Positions 1 to 7,156 of a DNA stretch of 12,537 nucleotides are shown here, one piece after another. The DNA comes from Verrucomicrobiota bacterium (GTDB taxonomy: Bacteria > Chlamydiota > Chlamydiia > Chlamydiales > JAEYWL01), in contig JAEYWL010000123.1 in the NCBI GenBank assembly GCA_023428915.1, positions 1-12,537 on the forward strand, given 5' to 3'. The translations under genes and the position numbers were made by a program. The notes under the pieces were generated by a model that saw nothing but the letters and a program-made list of their open reading frames with translations, was not told where the DNA came from and ran no database searches. Position 1 is the stretch's first letter. Each line of letters begins with the position of its first letter.

Positions 1-3
1 GCA

Positions 4-122
4 CTTGCCAATTGAAACGCTAAGCCCCTCGGCCAAGTCACGACTTGGCTCTTCGGGACTTATCCTTTCACTTGTCAAGTTCGGCAATGTTCAAGCGTGA
101 TTTAGGGGCGCAACTTGGGTTT
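4..122. repeat. 119-bp inverted repeat, left arm
   Basis: This segment is the exact reverse complement of 12406-12524; identity stops sharply at both edges (outer flanks differ from base 3, inner flanks from base 123). Inside it, 4-79 forms an imperfect palindrome: CTTG at 4-7 pairs with CAAG at 76-79, TAAG at 21-24 with CTTA at 59-62, and GCCAAGTC (32-39) pairs perfectly with GACTTGGC (42-49) around a 2-base centre. The inner ~43 bp are not part of that palindrome. No transposase is visible in the arm. It may be a small MITE-like element or the end of a larger element; the sequence alone does not decide. Confidence 0.95.
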
Positions 123-270
123 TAAGCTTTTCTTTTGTTAAAGGAAGGGAAGGAATATCTTTTCCCTCATACTCAGCAAGCTCGCGAATAAGATCGTATA
201 ATATGTCCTCTTCACCCTCCCTTGCCGTTCTAATGATTACGGCGGCATCATCTTTAGTTTCATAAATCAT
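91..270 (-). pseudogene. 5' remnant of a GNAT-family N-acetyltransferase, truncated by the inverted repeat
   Basis: Reading from ATG at 270 gives 59 residues starting MIYETKDDAAVIIRTA. The segment LIRELAEYEG followed by LTKEKLK resembles the N-terminal helix region of GNAT acetyltransferases (acetyl-CoA-dependent N-acylation; full proteins are usually about 150-160 aa). Around residue 50 the frame enters the 119-bp repeat, which supplies the last nine residues (TQVAPLNHA) and the stop at 91-93. The acetyl-CoA-binding core is therefore missing and the product should be inactive. The ATG lies inside the last codons of the DUF488 gene, and a GGAGAG Shine-Dalgarno about 8 bases upstream supports it as a former third operon member. 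The family call rests on a short segment and is moderate. Confidence 0.6.
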
Positions 271-826
271 GAGAGCTACTCTCCGGATAAATCAGATGCC
301 CATTTTTAACTTTTGCAAAAGAGGTGCGCTTATGTTTTTTAGCGGTTTTACGGCTTTGAATGTGCAGGCATCTCCATTTTTTAATGCTTAATGCATCGAA
401 GACCAGGCTGCGATGGCAGCGCCAAGGCACAGCTTCAGCACACATCAGGGCGCATCTTTTTTTTAACGCAAATTTTTCAAGTTTCTCTAATTCCTCCCCG
501 AAGGCTTCTGTTTGCATGTAATCGGCATAGCCGCGGAAAGAGGCGTTTTTCCAACCTGTATTTATTGAATCTTTTGCAGCAGGGCGCAAACCGCCTAACC
601 CCTTCATGTGGCGATAACCGATTTTTTCTTGCTGCAGAGATTGCTTGAGTTCATCTTGATTAAATTGGGGGCAATGCCGCGATTTAGGGATGGTGCGTAT
701 ATCAATTACGCAATTGATATCATGGGCTTTTAAGAGGGCAATAAATTCTTCGATAGGGTGTATCGAATGCCCTATGGCATAGATTTCTTTGGCTTCTGCT
801 TCCGTGACAGCAATTTTTCTAGTCAA
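260..826 (-). CDS. DUF488 family protein
   Basis: This 188-aa protein has the hallmarks of DUF488: the IGHS motif near residue 19, DIRTIPKS near residue 42, GLGGLRP near residue 77, and LMCAE...CHR near residues 127-139. Members are small cytosolic proteins of unsettled biochemical role; the conserved Cys and His residues suggest a catalytic or metal-linked function, but none is assigned. The start is a TTG at 824-826, immediately after the upstream reductase stop, with AAAAGG about 8 bases upstream. The only in-frame ATG lies far inside the conserved domain, so TTG with translational coupling is the best choice. Its 3' end overlaps the start of the GNAT remnant by 11 bases, so the three genes form a tight minus-strand operon. 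The basic tail (residues ~150-175) is Lys/Arg-rich. Confidence 0.88.
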   Translation of the reverse strand: MTRKIAVTEAEAKEIYAIGHSIHPIEEFIALLKAHDINCVIDIRTIPKSRHCPQFNQDELKQSLQQEKIGYRHMKGLGGLRPAAKDSINTGWKNASFRGYADYMQTEAFGEELEKLEKFALKKRCALMCAEAVPWRCHRSLVFDALSIKKWRCLHIQSRKTAKKHKRTSFAKVKNGHLIYPESSSHDL

Positions 827-1582
827 TTAAATAGCCTTTTGCTGCTTTAACCAATTTTCTAAAGTCGTGGGGCCAATTCGTGGATTGCTCCCGCCAGGAA
901 CAAGCGCCCCCTCATTTACAGCCATCCCAAAATAAGTGGCTTTATCATCTGCCACCACCTTGCGTGTATCTTGAATGCTCTTCAGATAGTTTTGAATAAA
1001 ATCGGGAAATAGCGCCCGCCCGGGCCCTGCAATCTCAATAGTCTTATTCAGTGCTGATTTTACTGCCGTATCGGCCAAAATTGCGGCCACATCATCTGCA
1101 GCCATTGGCTGAAAAAATACCGGCGGTAAATGCACCTCTTGCCCTATTGTGGCTGACTGGGCAATGGCATTTAAAAACTCAAAAAACTGAGTAGCTTGTA
1201 CAATTGTGTAGGGAATACCTGATGCTTTGACTAGCTGTTCTTGAATGTATTTTGCACGGAAATAGCCGCTTTTTGCCAATCGGTCAGTTCCTACAATGGA
1301 AAGCGCCACGTGATGCTTGACCCCGGCTTCTTTTTCAGCTTTGGCTAGATTTTGATTGGTTTTTTCAAAAAAATCTACAGCTGTTTTTTCATCAAATGTT
1401 GCAGTGTTGGCAACATCAACAACCACTTGGGCTCCTTTTAGAGCTTCCGTTAAGCCTTTCCCTGTAACTGCATCCACGCCAGAAGAAGGAGAAGCGGACA
1501 GCACTTCATGGCCCGAAGACAGTAAATTTTTTCCTAGCTTTTTGCCAATAAGCCCGCTGCCGCCAATAATAACAATTTTCAT
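827..1582 (-). CDS. NmrA-like NAD(P)-binding oxidoreductase (atypical SDR)
   Basis: This 251-aa protein starts MKIVIIGGSGLIG, an N-terminal Rossmann GxxGxxG (residues 7-13). It has the features of atypical short-chain dehydrogenases of the NmrA / NAD(P)H-binding group: ALSIVGTDRL near residues 93-102, YFRAKYIQEQL near 107-117, and GIPYTIVQATQFFEF near 122-136. The family includes quinone or flavin reductases and NAD(P)-sensing redox proteins; the substrate cannot be read here. It is cytosolic, with no signal or membrane segment. A strong GGGGAGGT ribosome site just upstream of ATG 1582 fixes the start. It heads the minus-strand operon with DUF488 and the GNAT remnant and is divergent from the flavin disulfide oxidoreductase at 1904, so it may share redox-related control with that gene (inference). 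Confidence 0.9.
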   Translation of the reverse strand: MKIVIIGGSGLIGKKLGKNLLSSGHEVLSASPSSGVDAVTGKGLTEALKGAQVVVDVANTATFDEKTAVDFFEKTNQNLAKAEKEAGVKHHVALSIVGTDRLAKSGYFRAKYIQEQLVKASGIPYTIVQATQFFEFLNAIAQSATIGQEVHLPPVFFQPMAADDVAAILADTAVKSALNKTIEIAGPGRALFPDFIQNYLKSIQDTRKVVADDKATYFGMAVNEGALVPGGSNPRIGPTTLENWLKQQKAI

Positions 1583-1700
1583 AGTAACCTCCCCTTTACT
1601 GTCTAGAACTCAAAGTAATAAGGTATGCACATAATTGCAAACGTTTTGTGTTACTGCTTTTGCTCAATGTTTGCACCAAGAGAAATAAAAAAAACAAACT

Positions 1701-1740
1701 GAACCCACCTCTGACCCTTAGAAGGTAGCAATCTGGGTTC
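1701..1740. repeat. Inverted-repeat hairpin flanking the 24-bp repeat
   Basis: GAACCCA at 1701-1707 is the exact complement of TGGGTTC at 1734-1740, enclosing 26 bases. The enclosed stretch includes the complete 24-bp sequence shared with 12121-12144. The 7-bp arms are absent at the right-hand copy, so they belong to this site only. Confidence 0.6.
1710..1733. repeat. 24-bp inverted repeat, left copy
   Basis: The bases 1710-1733 are the exact reverse complement of 12121-12144 (shared core CTACCTTCTAAGGGTC on the other strand). Match ends are sharp on both sides. A 24-base perfect match in opposite orientation, about 10.4 kb apart and nested within the 119-bp inverted repeat, is too long to be chance in a window this size. 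Confidence 0.85.
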
Positions 1741-1774
1741 TCCGCGTCTTTCCGACTCCCCGTCTCTGCGTTAA
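1741..1774 (-). repeat. Repeat segment of the widespread 'NAETQRR'-encoding type
   Basis: On the minus strand this reads TTAACGCAGAGACGGGGAG and continues with two further GACGCGGAG-like units; one frame reads INAETGSRKDAEN. It resembles the widely scattered GCAGAGACGCAGAGG-type repeat that yields spurious NAETQRR peptides in many bacterial genomes. An open frame of about 60 codons runs through it (to 1596), but it has no domain, overlaps the upstream region of the NmrA-like gene and is best read as repeat DNA rather than a gene. The identification is from memory of the motif and is moderate. Confidence 0.5.
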
Positions 1775-1903
1775 TCATTAGACCATCAATAAATTGATAA
1801 AGAGCTTCCCTTATTTAGAAGCAAAAGCATACTTTTATTGTTTAAAAGCTTCCAGTGGCCTATATACTAAATACTAATATTAAAATATTTTTTTGAGGTC
1901 GCC

Positions 1904-3298
1904 ATGGAAACAAAAGCTTACGACGTGCTAGTGATTGGCAGCGGCGAGGGAGGAAAATACCTTGCCTGGAAACTGGCGCAACATGGCCAGAAAGTAGCAG
2001 TTATCGAACGAAAATATATTGGCGGTTCTTGCCCTAATATTGCTTGCCTCCCCAGTAAAAATATAATTTATAGTGCAAAAGTTGCTTCTTTATGTTCCCG
2101 AAGCCGTGAATTCGGCATTTCCGCTGACAAATGGAAAATCGATATGGCTGCAGTTCGAGAACGGAAACGCAAGATGGTGGATGAATTGATCGACATGCAC
2201 CTCGATATTTTTAACAAAAGCGGCGCAGAACTAATTAATGGCATGGCACAATTTATAGATCCCCACACCCTTCAAGTAACGGATGAAAAAGGGCAGATTT
2301 CCTTATTGAGCGCCAATAAGATTATCCTCAGCATGGGGTCCCGTTCTTTTATCGATACTATTAAAGGCCTTCATGAAGCTAAGCCTATGACGCACATTGA
2401 AGCCCTGGAGTTGGACATTATCCCTGCCCATCTCATTATTTTGGGAGGAGGTTATATTGGCCTGGAGCTTGCCCAAGCCATGCGCCGTTTTGGCAGCGAA
2501 GTAACCATCATAGAGCGAAACCCTCGCCTAGCGCATCGTGAAGATGAAGATGTTTCAGAAGCTCTGCAGCAACTCTTTAATGATGAAGGCATCCGCTTTC
2601 ATTTAAATACAAGGGTGGAAGAAGTAAAAGGCGTCTCTGGCCAATCTGTTGCGCTGCATGTTATAGAGAATGGAGTGCCCCAAATGATCACTGGCACGCA
2701 TTTATTGGCGGCCACCGGAAGAACTCCAAATACTTCTGATATGGGATTGGAACTGGCAGGAGTAGAATTGACGCCTAAAGGTCATGTAAAAGTCAACGAC
2801 AGGTTGGAAACAACAATACCCCATATTTGGGCTGTGGGTGATTGTGCAGGCAGCCCTCACTTTACCCACATTGCCTTTGATGATTTTCGCATTGTCCTTG
2901 AAAACATCTTAGGGGGTAATAAAGCCACCGCCGGCCGGCAGGTCCCCTATTGCATGTTTACCGACCCGGAACTGGCCCGTATTGGCTTAAGCGAAACAGA
3001 AGCCCGCGCCAAAAACATTCCCTACCGTTTGGCTAAAATCCCGATGTCTAAGGCATTGCGCACTAGAACTTTGTCTGAAACGCGCGGCTTTATGAAAGCT
3101 CTTATTGATGCTAAATCTGACCATATTCTTGGTTTTTGCGTGTTTGGCGTAGAGGCTGGAGAAATTATGGGCGCGGTGCAAGTCGCAATGTTAGGAAAAC
3201 TACCTTACACTGCTTTAAAAAATGCCATATTCACCCACCCCACACTTTTAGAAGGTCTTATTCCCCTATTTTCCGAAGTTCCGATTTCTTCTTGTTAA
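1904..3298 (+). CDS. Class I pyridine nucleotide-disulfide oxidoreductase (mercuric reductase / lipoamide dehydrogenase-like)
   Basis: This 464-aa soluble FAD enzyme has the full class I layout: FAD-binding GSGEGG (12-17), redox-active disulfide C43-PNIA-C48, NAD(P)-binding GGGYIG (181-186), ATGRTPN (270-276), the second FAD motif IWAVGDCAG (308-316), and the C-terminal dimerisation domain with the catalytic pair H445...E450 (HPTLLE). The family transfers electrons from NAD(P)H through FAD to a disulfide or a metal ion. It lacks the N-terminal heavy-metal domain and the C-terminal Cys pair of true MerA, so Hg(II) reduction is not supported, although it ends SSC. No lipoyl-complex genes adjoin it, so it is unlikely to be the housekeeping E3. 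GAGG precedes the ATG. Its last 41 bases overlap the converging antidote remnant, and the tail may be altered by the rearrangement there. Confidence 0.9.
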   Translation: METKAYDVLVIGSGEGGKYLAWKLAQHGQKVAVIERKYIGGSCPNIACLPSKNIIYSAKVASLCSRSREFGISADKWKIDMAAVRERKRKMVDELIDMHLDIFNKSGAELINGMAQFIDPHTLQVTDEKGQISLLSANKIILSMGSRSFIDTIKGLHEAKPMTHIEALELDIIPAHLIILGGGYIGLELAQAMRRFGSEVTIIERNPRLAHREDEDVSEALQQLFNDEGIRFHLNTRVEEVKGVSGQSVALHVIENGVPQMITGTHLLAATGRTPNTSDMGLELAGVELTPKGHVKVNDRLETTIPHIWAVGDCAGSPHFTHIAFDDFRIVLENILGGNKATAGRQVPYCMFTDPELARIGLSETEARAKNIPYRLAKIPMSKALRTRTLSETRGFMKALIDAKSDHILGFCVFGVEAGEIMGAVQVAMLGKLPYTALKNAIFTHPTLLEGLIPLFSEVPISSC

Positions 3299-3509
3299 AT
3301 AAGGCTTTTGAAAGGGTTTTACGCTTAAGCCGTATCTCTTCTGCAAGATCAGCCATCTTTCCCTGATTGGCCTCTGCAATTTCCTTCAGGGCAGCTAAAA
3401 ATGTTTCAAGGCTGCCTTCTTCCAGGGCTGAATTTAGATGGGTCGCAGCACCTTTAGGGGTTTTTAAACGCTTTTGCAAAGTATTTTTAGTATTTTTTGC
3501 CTTACTCAT
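3258..3509 (-). pseudogene. 3'-truncated HigA-like addiction-module antidote (orphan)
   Basis: The 83 residues begin MSKAKNTKNTLQKRL. The region AATHLNSALEEGSLETFLAAL (split here as AATHLNSALEEG and SLETFLAAL, residues 21-41), then KMADLAEEIRLKRKTLSKAL (51-70), matches the N-terminal two thirds of the HigA-like 'addiction module antidote' family, a small helix-turn-helix DNA-binding protein usually about 95-105 aa. After TLSKAL the family pattern stops and a Lys-rich tail (FNKKKSELRKIGE) runs into the 3' end of the converging oxidoreductase gene. The recognition helix region and C-terminus therefore appear replaced, and function is doubtful. No intact RelE/HigB-like toxin adjoins it. A GGATAAG site about 3 bases before ATG 3509 could still allow expression. 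Confidence 0.6.
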
Positions 3510-3579
3510 TTCTTATCCAGTGGTTTAAAACAACTTCCTGCTTAAAGGCCAACCCGCCCCGCCCCACCCTTTAAGCCAG

Positions 3580-4476
3580 TCAAAGTAGTATATGCGATTT
3601 TAAAGGAATGTAGATATTTGTTTGCCGTTTATCCTCTGCTATAGACTTATCGAGGTAATGGACAAATTCAAAGAAAGGAACTGAATCCCCTAACCCCTCT
3701 TCTTGAAGAGAGGGATACCAAACACTTAGGATATTGTCTAAAGTGTCCTCCATCTCATCTGGGGTGCCTTTCCCGTGATAGGTAAAAACTGCATAGCGCC
3801 CGCCGCGCAAAATCCGCCTGCCAATTTCGCCTTCGCCTGCCATAGTGGATTTTAATGAGACGCAAGCGTCAAAACGGCACATGGTTCTTTCGACAAGATG
3901 ATGATCATCTAATGCTATTCCATAGAAAGCCTTTACACTTGGTAAGTCTACCGACTTTTTTGCAAGAAAATGCTTTAAGATAGAAAAAGCTTTTTCAGGT
4001 GTCTCATTATAATCACCTATTTGCCGCGTAAATAAAATTTCTTCATCTTCACGTGTGATATATCTAGGCTTTAACAACATTTTTGCTACCTGACCGGATT
4101 TGATTCGTTCCATGATTGCCTTAAGCAAGGGCTGCATAGTCTTGCGATACTGGCTTGGAGACTGCCCCATTACTTTATTGAATACTTTAGTAAAGGATGA
4201 CGGCGTCTCATAACCTACGCCCAAAGCGATGTCAGTAATAGAAGAATTGGAATATTTCAAATGCTTGGCGGCCCGCTGTAAACGAAGCCGCTTAACATAC
4301 TCTGCTACAGTCTCATTCAAATAAACGCGAAAAAGACGGTGGAAATAATATGGAGAAATTCTGGCTATTTTTGCTAGGTCTTCAAGCTCTAAAGCTTCAT
4401 TAAGATTCTCTTCAATGTGGATTAATACCCTAAGAATGCAACTTATATGATAAGCGTTGGTTGACCGGTATCGCAT
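3580..4476 (-). CDS. AraC-family regulator with GyrI-like effector-binding domain
   Basis: As called here the protein is 298 aa, starting MRYRSTNAYH. It has an N-terminal AraC DNA-binding domain: the first helix-turn-helix near residues 30-55 (LEDLAKIARISPYYFHRLF) and the second near 78-112 (SITDIALGVGYETPSSFTKVF, then GQSPSQYRK). This is followed by a C-terminal GyrI-like small-molecule-binding domain (about 135-298). This order is that of the Rob/SoxS-related multidrug-type sensors. The frame stays open upstream to 4584, but GGAAAG 7-8 bases before ATG 4476 and the non-conserved extension favour this start. It is divergent from the ABM-UbiD-SRPBCC-UbiD operon, so it is the likely ligand-responsive regulator of that operon (inference). 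Confidence 0.9.
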   Translation of the reverse strand: MRYRSTNAYHISCILRVLIHIEENLNEALELEDLAKIARISPYYFHRLFRVYLNETVAEYVKRLRLQRAAKHLKYSNSSITDIALGVGYETPSSFTKVFNKVMGQSPSQYRKTMQPLLKAIMERIKSGQVAKMLLKPRYITREDEEILFTRQIGDYNETPEKAFSILKHFLAKKSVDLPSVKAFYGIALDDHHLVERTMCRFDACVSLKSTMAGEGEIGRRILRGGRYAVFTYHGKGTPDEMEDTLDNILSVWYPSLQEEGLGDSVPFFEFVHYLDKSIAEDKRQTNIYIPLKSHILL

Positions 4477-4792
4477 CTTTTCTTTCCAATAAAATTTTTT
4501 CAAACTAATGCAGAAGTGTAAATTTTTTTTTGATTTGAAACTTTTCCATTCTTGCCAATCAGCAATTCGCCGTTTGAAGAACAATCAGGATGTTGCGAAA
4601 AATGTTAGAAATAGGAGAGTCAAAAGCTAGAAAATAGCCTCTGAAGCATATGCTTACATAATAAAGGATCAGGAAACATTTTCATTTTTGAAAATGACTG
4701 CCGCTAGTGTATCAGCATCAGGATATTCTATAATCATTTATTTAAAAAAATCTTCTTTGCTGCTATCAAGACTTTTATTCAGGAGTCGCGTA
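4477..4792. promoter_or_regulatory. Divergent control region between AraC/GyrI regulator and ABM-UbiD operon
   Basis: These 316 bases hold no supported gene; both flanking frames extend into it without conservation or ribosome sites. It contains the perfect 12-bp palindrome AAGCATATGCTT at 4644-4655, directly followed by the AT-rich stretch TTACATAATAAAGG, in which CATAAT (4657-4662) could serve as a -10 box for the operon; no clear -35 is seen. The placement makes the palindrome a candidate regulator-binding site, but AraC-type operators are usually not perfect palindromes, so confidence is low. Confidence 0.35.
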
Positions 4793-5713
4793 ATGGTAAA
4801 TGGTTCTGATGCTGCATTTATGGTAAAAATCGAGGCCAATGGAAACGCCAGGGCGGAATTCGCAAACTGGCAGTCTAAATTCAGAGCCCGAATTTCTCAA
4901 GCGTTTGGATTTTCAAGTTTGGAAATTATCTCAGCACAAAAGGACTCATGGTTTTTAAACTTGCGCTTCCTCAATAAGCAATCTTTAGATTTATGGCTGC
5001 ATTCCCAGTCATATGCACTTCTTTTACAGGAATTAACTGAAAAACATCTAATTACACATCAGCAGGCTATTTCTCAAAAAAGCGCCCTGCCTTATTCAAA
5101 TGGCGTCGTTGAAATCTATGTTACTTATGTAGATAAAGATAAGCTTAATGAATTTCATGCCTGGCATGAAAAAATTCATAAAATAGAATCCTCCTTTCCC
5201 GGCTTCCAGAAAGTGTACATACAAGCACCCGATTTAGGAAAAAATGAAAAAGCCTGGATTACGCTTTTACAATTTGACAACCAAATGAATTTAGAGAATT
5301 GGCTCAATTCTTCCCAAAGAGCGGAAATTCTGAGCGAGTCGCAAGAATTCATAAAGTCCAAAGAAACCCATCAATTGATTTCTTCGTTTGGAGGCTGGTT
5401 TAATGATCCGGCTTTTACAACACCCTCGGCCGGATGGAAGCAGCCCATGCTAATCCTTGCGGTTCTTTACCCAATTGTAATGCTGCAATACCTCTATTTA
5501 GCAAACTATCTAAGCTTTCTCAGCACTCCATTAAAAACATTTGTTGAAAATATTCTCTCTGTGATATTGCTTGCTTTGCTAGTCCCTGTTGCGATCTACC
5601 TGCTCAGCTGGTGGCTGGTCATAAAATTTAATCCGGCAAAAAATCTCTTGGGAGCCGGTATTTTACTAGTTATTTACGCCATAGAAATTATCGCATTTAT
5701 TCAATTGAGCTAA
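4793..5713 (+). CDS. Membrane-anchored protein with tandem antibiotic biosynthesis monooxygenase (ABM)-like domains
   Basis: The start is ATG 4793, with AGGAG seven bases upstream; an upstream TTG-initiated extension (from 4688) lacks a ribosome site. The 306-aa product has two ferredoxin-like ABM-type repeats (about 8-92 and 103-195). Each ends in the pattern 'Trp-Leu...Ser...ABM helix' (SLDLWLHSQSYALLL and NLENWLNSSQRAEIL). After the linker FGGWFNDP and GWKQ come three hydrophobic membrane segments (about 217-240, 251-277, 284-303). This resembles the COG3224-type membrane ABM proteins, but with a doubled soluble domain. ABM-domain enzymes often oxidise quinols or polyphenols without a bound cofactor, yet many relatives are uncharacterised and catalysis is not shown here. 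It is the first gene of the operon, 14 bases before UbiD 1. Confidence 0.72.
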   Translation: MVNGSDAAFMVKIEANGNARAEFANWQSKFRARISQAFGFSSLEIISAQKDSWFLNLRFLNKQSLDLWLHSQSYALLLQELTEKHLITHQQAISQKSALPYSNGVVEIYVTYVDKDKLNEFHAWHEKIHKIESSFPGFQKVYIQAPDLGKNEKAWITLLQFDNQMNLENWLNSSQRAEILSESQEFIKSKETHQLISSFGGWFNDPAFTTPSAGWKQPMLILAVLYPIVMLQYLYLANYLSFLSTPLKTFVENILSVILLALLVPVAIYLLSWWLVIKFNPAKNLLGAGILLVIYAIEIIAFIQLS

Positions 5714-5727
5714 GGATTGGTTTATAC

Positions 5728-7155
5728 ATGCCTTACGAAGACTTCAGGGAATTCCTTACTGTTTTGCGCGAAAAAGGCGAATTAATTGAGGTGGACCGCC
5801 CCGTTTCGCTAAATTTAGAGGTTGGAAAAGCCCTTCGGAAAAGTGCTGCAAAGGCCGGCCCCGCCATAATCTTTAAGAAAAATGGCACACCCTATCCTCT
5901 GGCGGGCGGTGTTTATAACTCTCGCTCTAAAGCTTTAATAGCTTTTCAAGCAACCGAAGAAACTATTTTTGAAAAAATCCTCAATGGCTTAAACCATCCT
6001 ATTCCCCCAACCCTTATTGCTAATGCCCCCTCACAGGAAAACATAATCAATGCCGATCAAATCGACTTATCTCAATTGCCTATCCCCAAATATAGTCCCA
6101 TGGATGGAGGGCCTTACATTACACCAGGCATTGTTGTCAGCAGCGATCCGGATACAGGCATTACAGATTTAGGAAATTACCGCTTTCAACTTATCGACAA
6201 CAAGTCGCTATCGTTTCTAGCCCAACCCAACCATCGCTTTGGCAAGCATATTGCCAAAGCGCGCAAGAAGGGGCTTAAAAGTTACCACGCCGCCCTAATT
6301 ATCGGTGTCGACCCCATGCTTGCCTATACCTGTCAATTTCAACTAAGCGACACCACTAATGACTTTGACGTAGCCGGAGGATTGCGGGGGTCGCCAGTGA
6401 AATTGGCTCCTTGTAAAACTATAGACCTAAAAGTTCCCGCTTATGCAGAATTTGTCTTAGAGTTGGAAATTGACCTGACGCAAAATGTATTTGAAGGTCC
6501 GCTGGGAGAATATACAGGCTACTACACTCCCGGCTCCCCTAAGCCCATTGCACACGTAAAAGCCATTACGCATAGAAACAACCCCTATTTTCAGGCCTTG
6601 CTTACAGGTGTTCCCCCCACTGAAAATCACATCTTAAAACAACTTCCTTTTGAAGCCTCTTTCTTTAATGAAATGCGAAAAACCTTTCCTACTCTCAAAA
6701 AAGTAGCTATGCCTCCTTCAGGCGGTGTTTCCTTTTATCTTGTCATGGCAATGGAACCGCGCTTTGACGGAGAGGCCAGGCAAGCTATTTTAGCAGCCAT
6801 GGCGAGTAACATACGTCCAAAGATTGTGATCGTCGTGAATCCAGACATTGATGTCCAAAACTCCAATGAAGTCGAATGGGCAATTTCATTTCGCATGCAG
6901 CCTTATAGAGATGTGATCATCATCGATAATGTACCTGCAGGTCCTTTGGACCCCTGTATTTTAGACACTGTGCCATTAGATGCCCGCTTAGCCTCCTCAA
7001 TCGGCATCGATGCTACTTACCCCTTTGGATCTATTGTTGATGCCGGAGAAGGGCATGCGCAAAGCGAAGGCAAGGGCGATAAGATTTATTTCAAAATTGC
7101 AGAAGTTCCGGGATGGCAAGACTATGTTTTCCCCGAATTAGATAAAAGGAGTTAA
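5728..7155 (+). CDS. UbiD-family (prFMN-dependent) decarboxylase 1
   Basis: This 475-aa cytosolic enzyme has full family length. Catalytic E-R-E residues of the UbiD/Fdc1 group are visible: R152 in DLGNYR, and E256 and E261 in EGPLGE, with the same five-residue spacing as E277/E282 of Aspergillus Fdc1. The C-terminal half shows EWAISFRMQPYRD (near 390) and the terminal FGSIVDAG region. Such enzymes use prenylated FMN made by UbiX to remove (or add) CO2 on aromatic or unsaturated acids. Five residues before R152, where Fdc1 has Asn168, this protein has Asp147, if the alignment holds. The substrate is not predictable. AAGGA precedes the ATG by about 11 bases. It lies between the ABM gene and the SRPBCC gene, with only one base before the latter, so it is cotranscribed with both. 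Confidence 0.92.
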   Translation: MPYEDFREFLTVLREKGELIEVDRPVSLNLEVGKALRKSAAKAGPAIIFKKNGTPYPLAGGVYNSRSKALIAFQATEETIFEKILNGLNHPIPPTLIANAPSQENIINADQIDLSQLPIPKYSPMDGGPYITPGIVVSSDPDTGITDLGNYRFQLIDNKSLSFLAQPNHRFGKHIAKARKKGLKSYHAALIIGVDPMLAYTCQFQLSDTTNDFDVAGGLRGSPVKLAPCKTIDLKVPAYAEFVLELEIDLTQNVFEGPLGEYTGYYTPGSPKPIAHVKAITHRNNPYFQALLTGVPPTENHILKQLPFEASFFNEMRKTFPTLKKVAMPPSGGVSFYLVMAMEPRFDGEARQAILAAMASNIRPKIVIVVNPDIDVQNSNEVEWAISFRMQPYRDVIIIDNVPAGPLDPCILDTVPLDARLASSIGIDATYPFGSIVDAGEGHAQSEGKGDKIYFKIAEVPGWQDYVFPELDKRS

Positions 7156-7156
7156 T

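Larger units (their letters stand above)
1583..1903. other. Divergent intergenic region with inserted repeat sequence
   Basis: These 321 bases separate two divergent genes and contain no convincing gene. The left part holds the promoter region of the NmrA-like gene. The middle (1701-1774) is repeat-derived: a hairpin, a 24-bp copy of a sequence found again at 12121-12144, and a segment of the 'TTAACGCAGAGACG' repeat type. The right part (about 1800-1903) is strongly AT-rich and contains TATACT at 1863-1868, a possible -10 box for the plus-strand oxidoreductase, although no good -35 is visible. GAGG precedes the ATG at 1904. Confidence 0.6.

Noticed and set aside
4..122. Integron attC site or CRISPR repeat
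   Set aside because: There is a long palindrome, but no RYYYAAC/GTTRRRY core pair, no integrase, and no regularly spaced repeat-spacer series anywhere in the window.
391..648. Plus-strand open frame opposite the DUF488 gene
   Set aside because: It is an antisense shadow of a conserved gene, with no recognisable domain.
1596..1778. 60-codon minus-strand open frame beginning MINAETGSRKDAEN
   Set aside because: It runs through the GCAGAGACG-type repeat and the leader of the NmrA-like gene, has no domain or ribosome site, and such frames are a known by-product of this repeat.
1904..3298. True mercuric reductase (merA)
   Set aside because: There is no heavy-metal-associated N-terminal domain, no C-terminal vicinal Cys pair, and no mer genes nearby.
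3502..3573. Possible toxin tail (frame ending LNHWIRNE) overlapping the antidote start
   Set aside because: The overlap geometry would fit a toxin-antidote pair, but only about 23 codons are open before a stop and no RelE/HigB motif is recognisable.
4477..4584. N-terminal extension of the AraC regulator (36 residues)
   Set aside because: It is Lys/Phe-rich and non-conserved in look, without a ribosome site, whereas ATG 4476 has GGAAAG at good spacing.
4688..4792. N-terminal extension of the ABM protein from a TTG
   Set aside because: There is no ribosome site, while AGGAG sits seven bases before ATG 4793.
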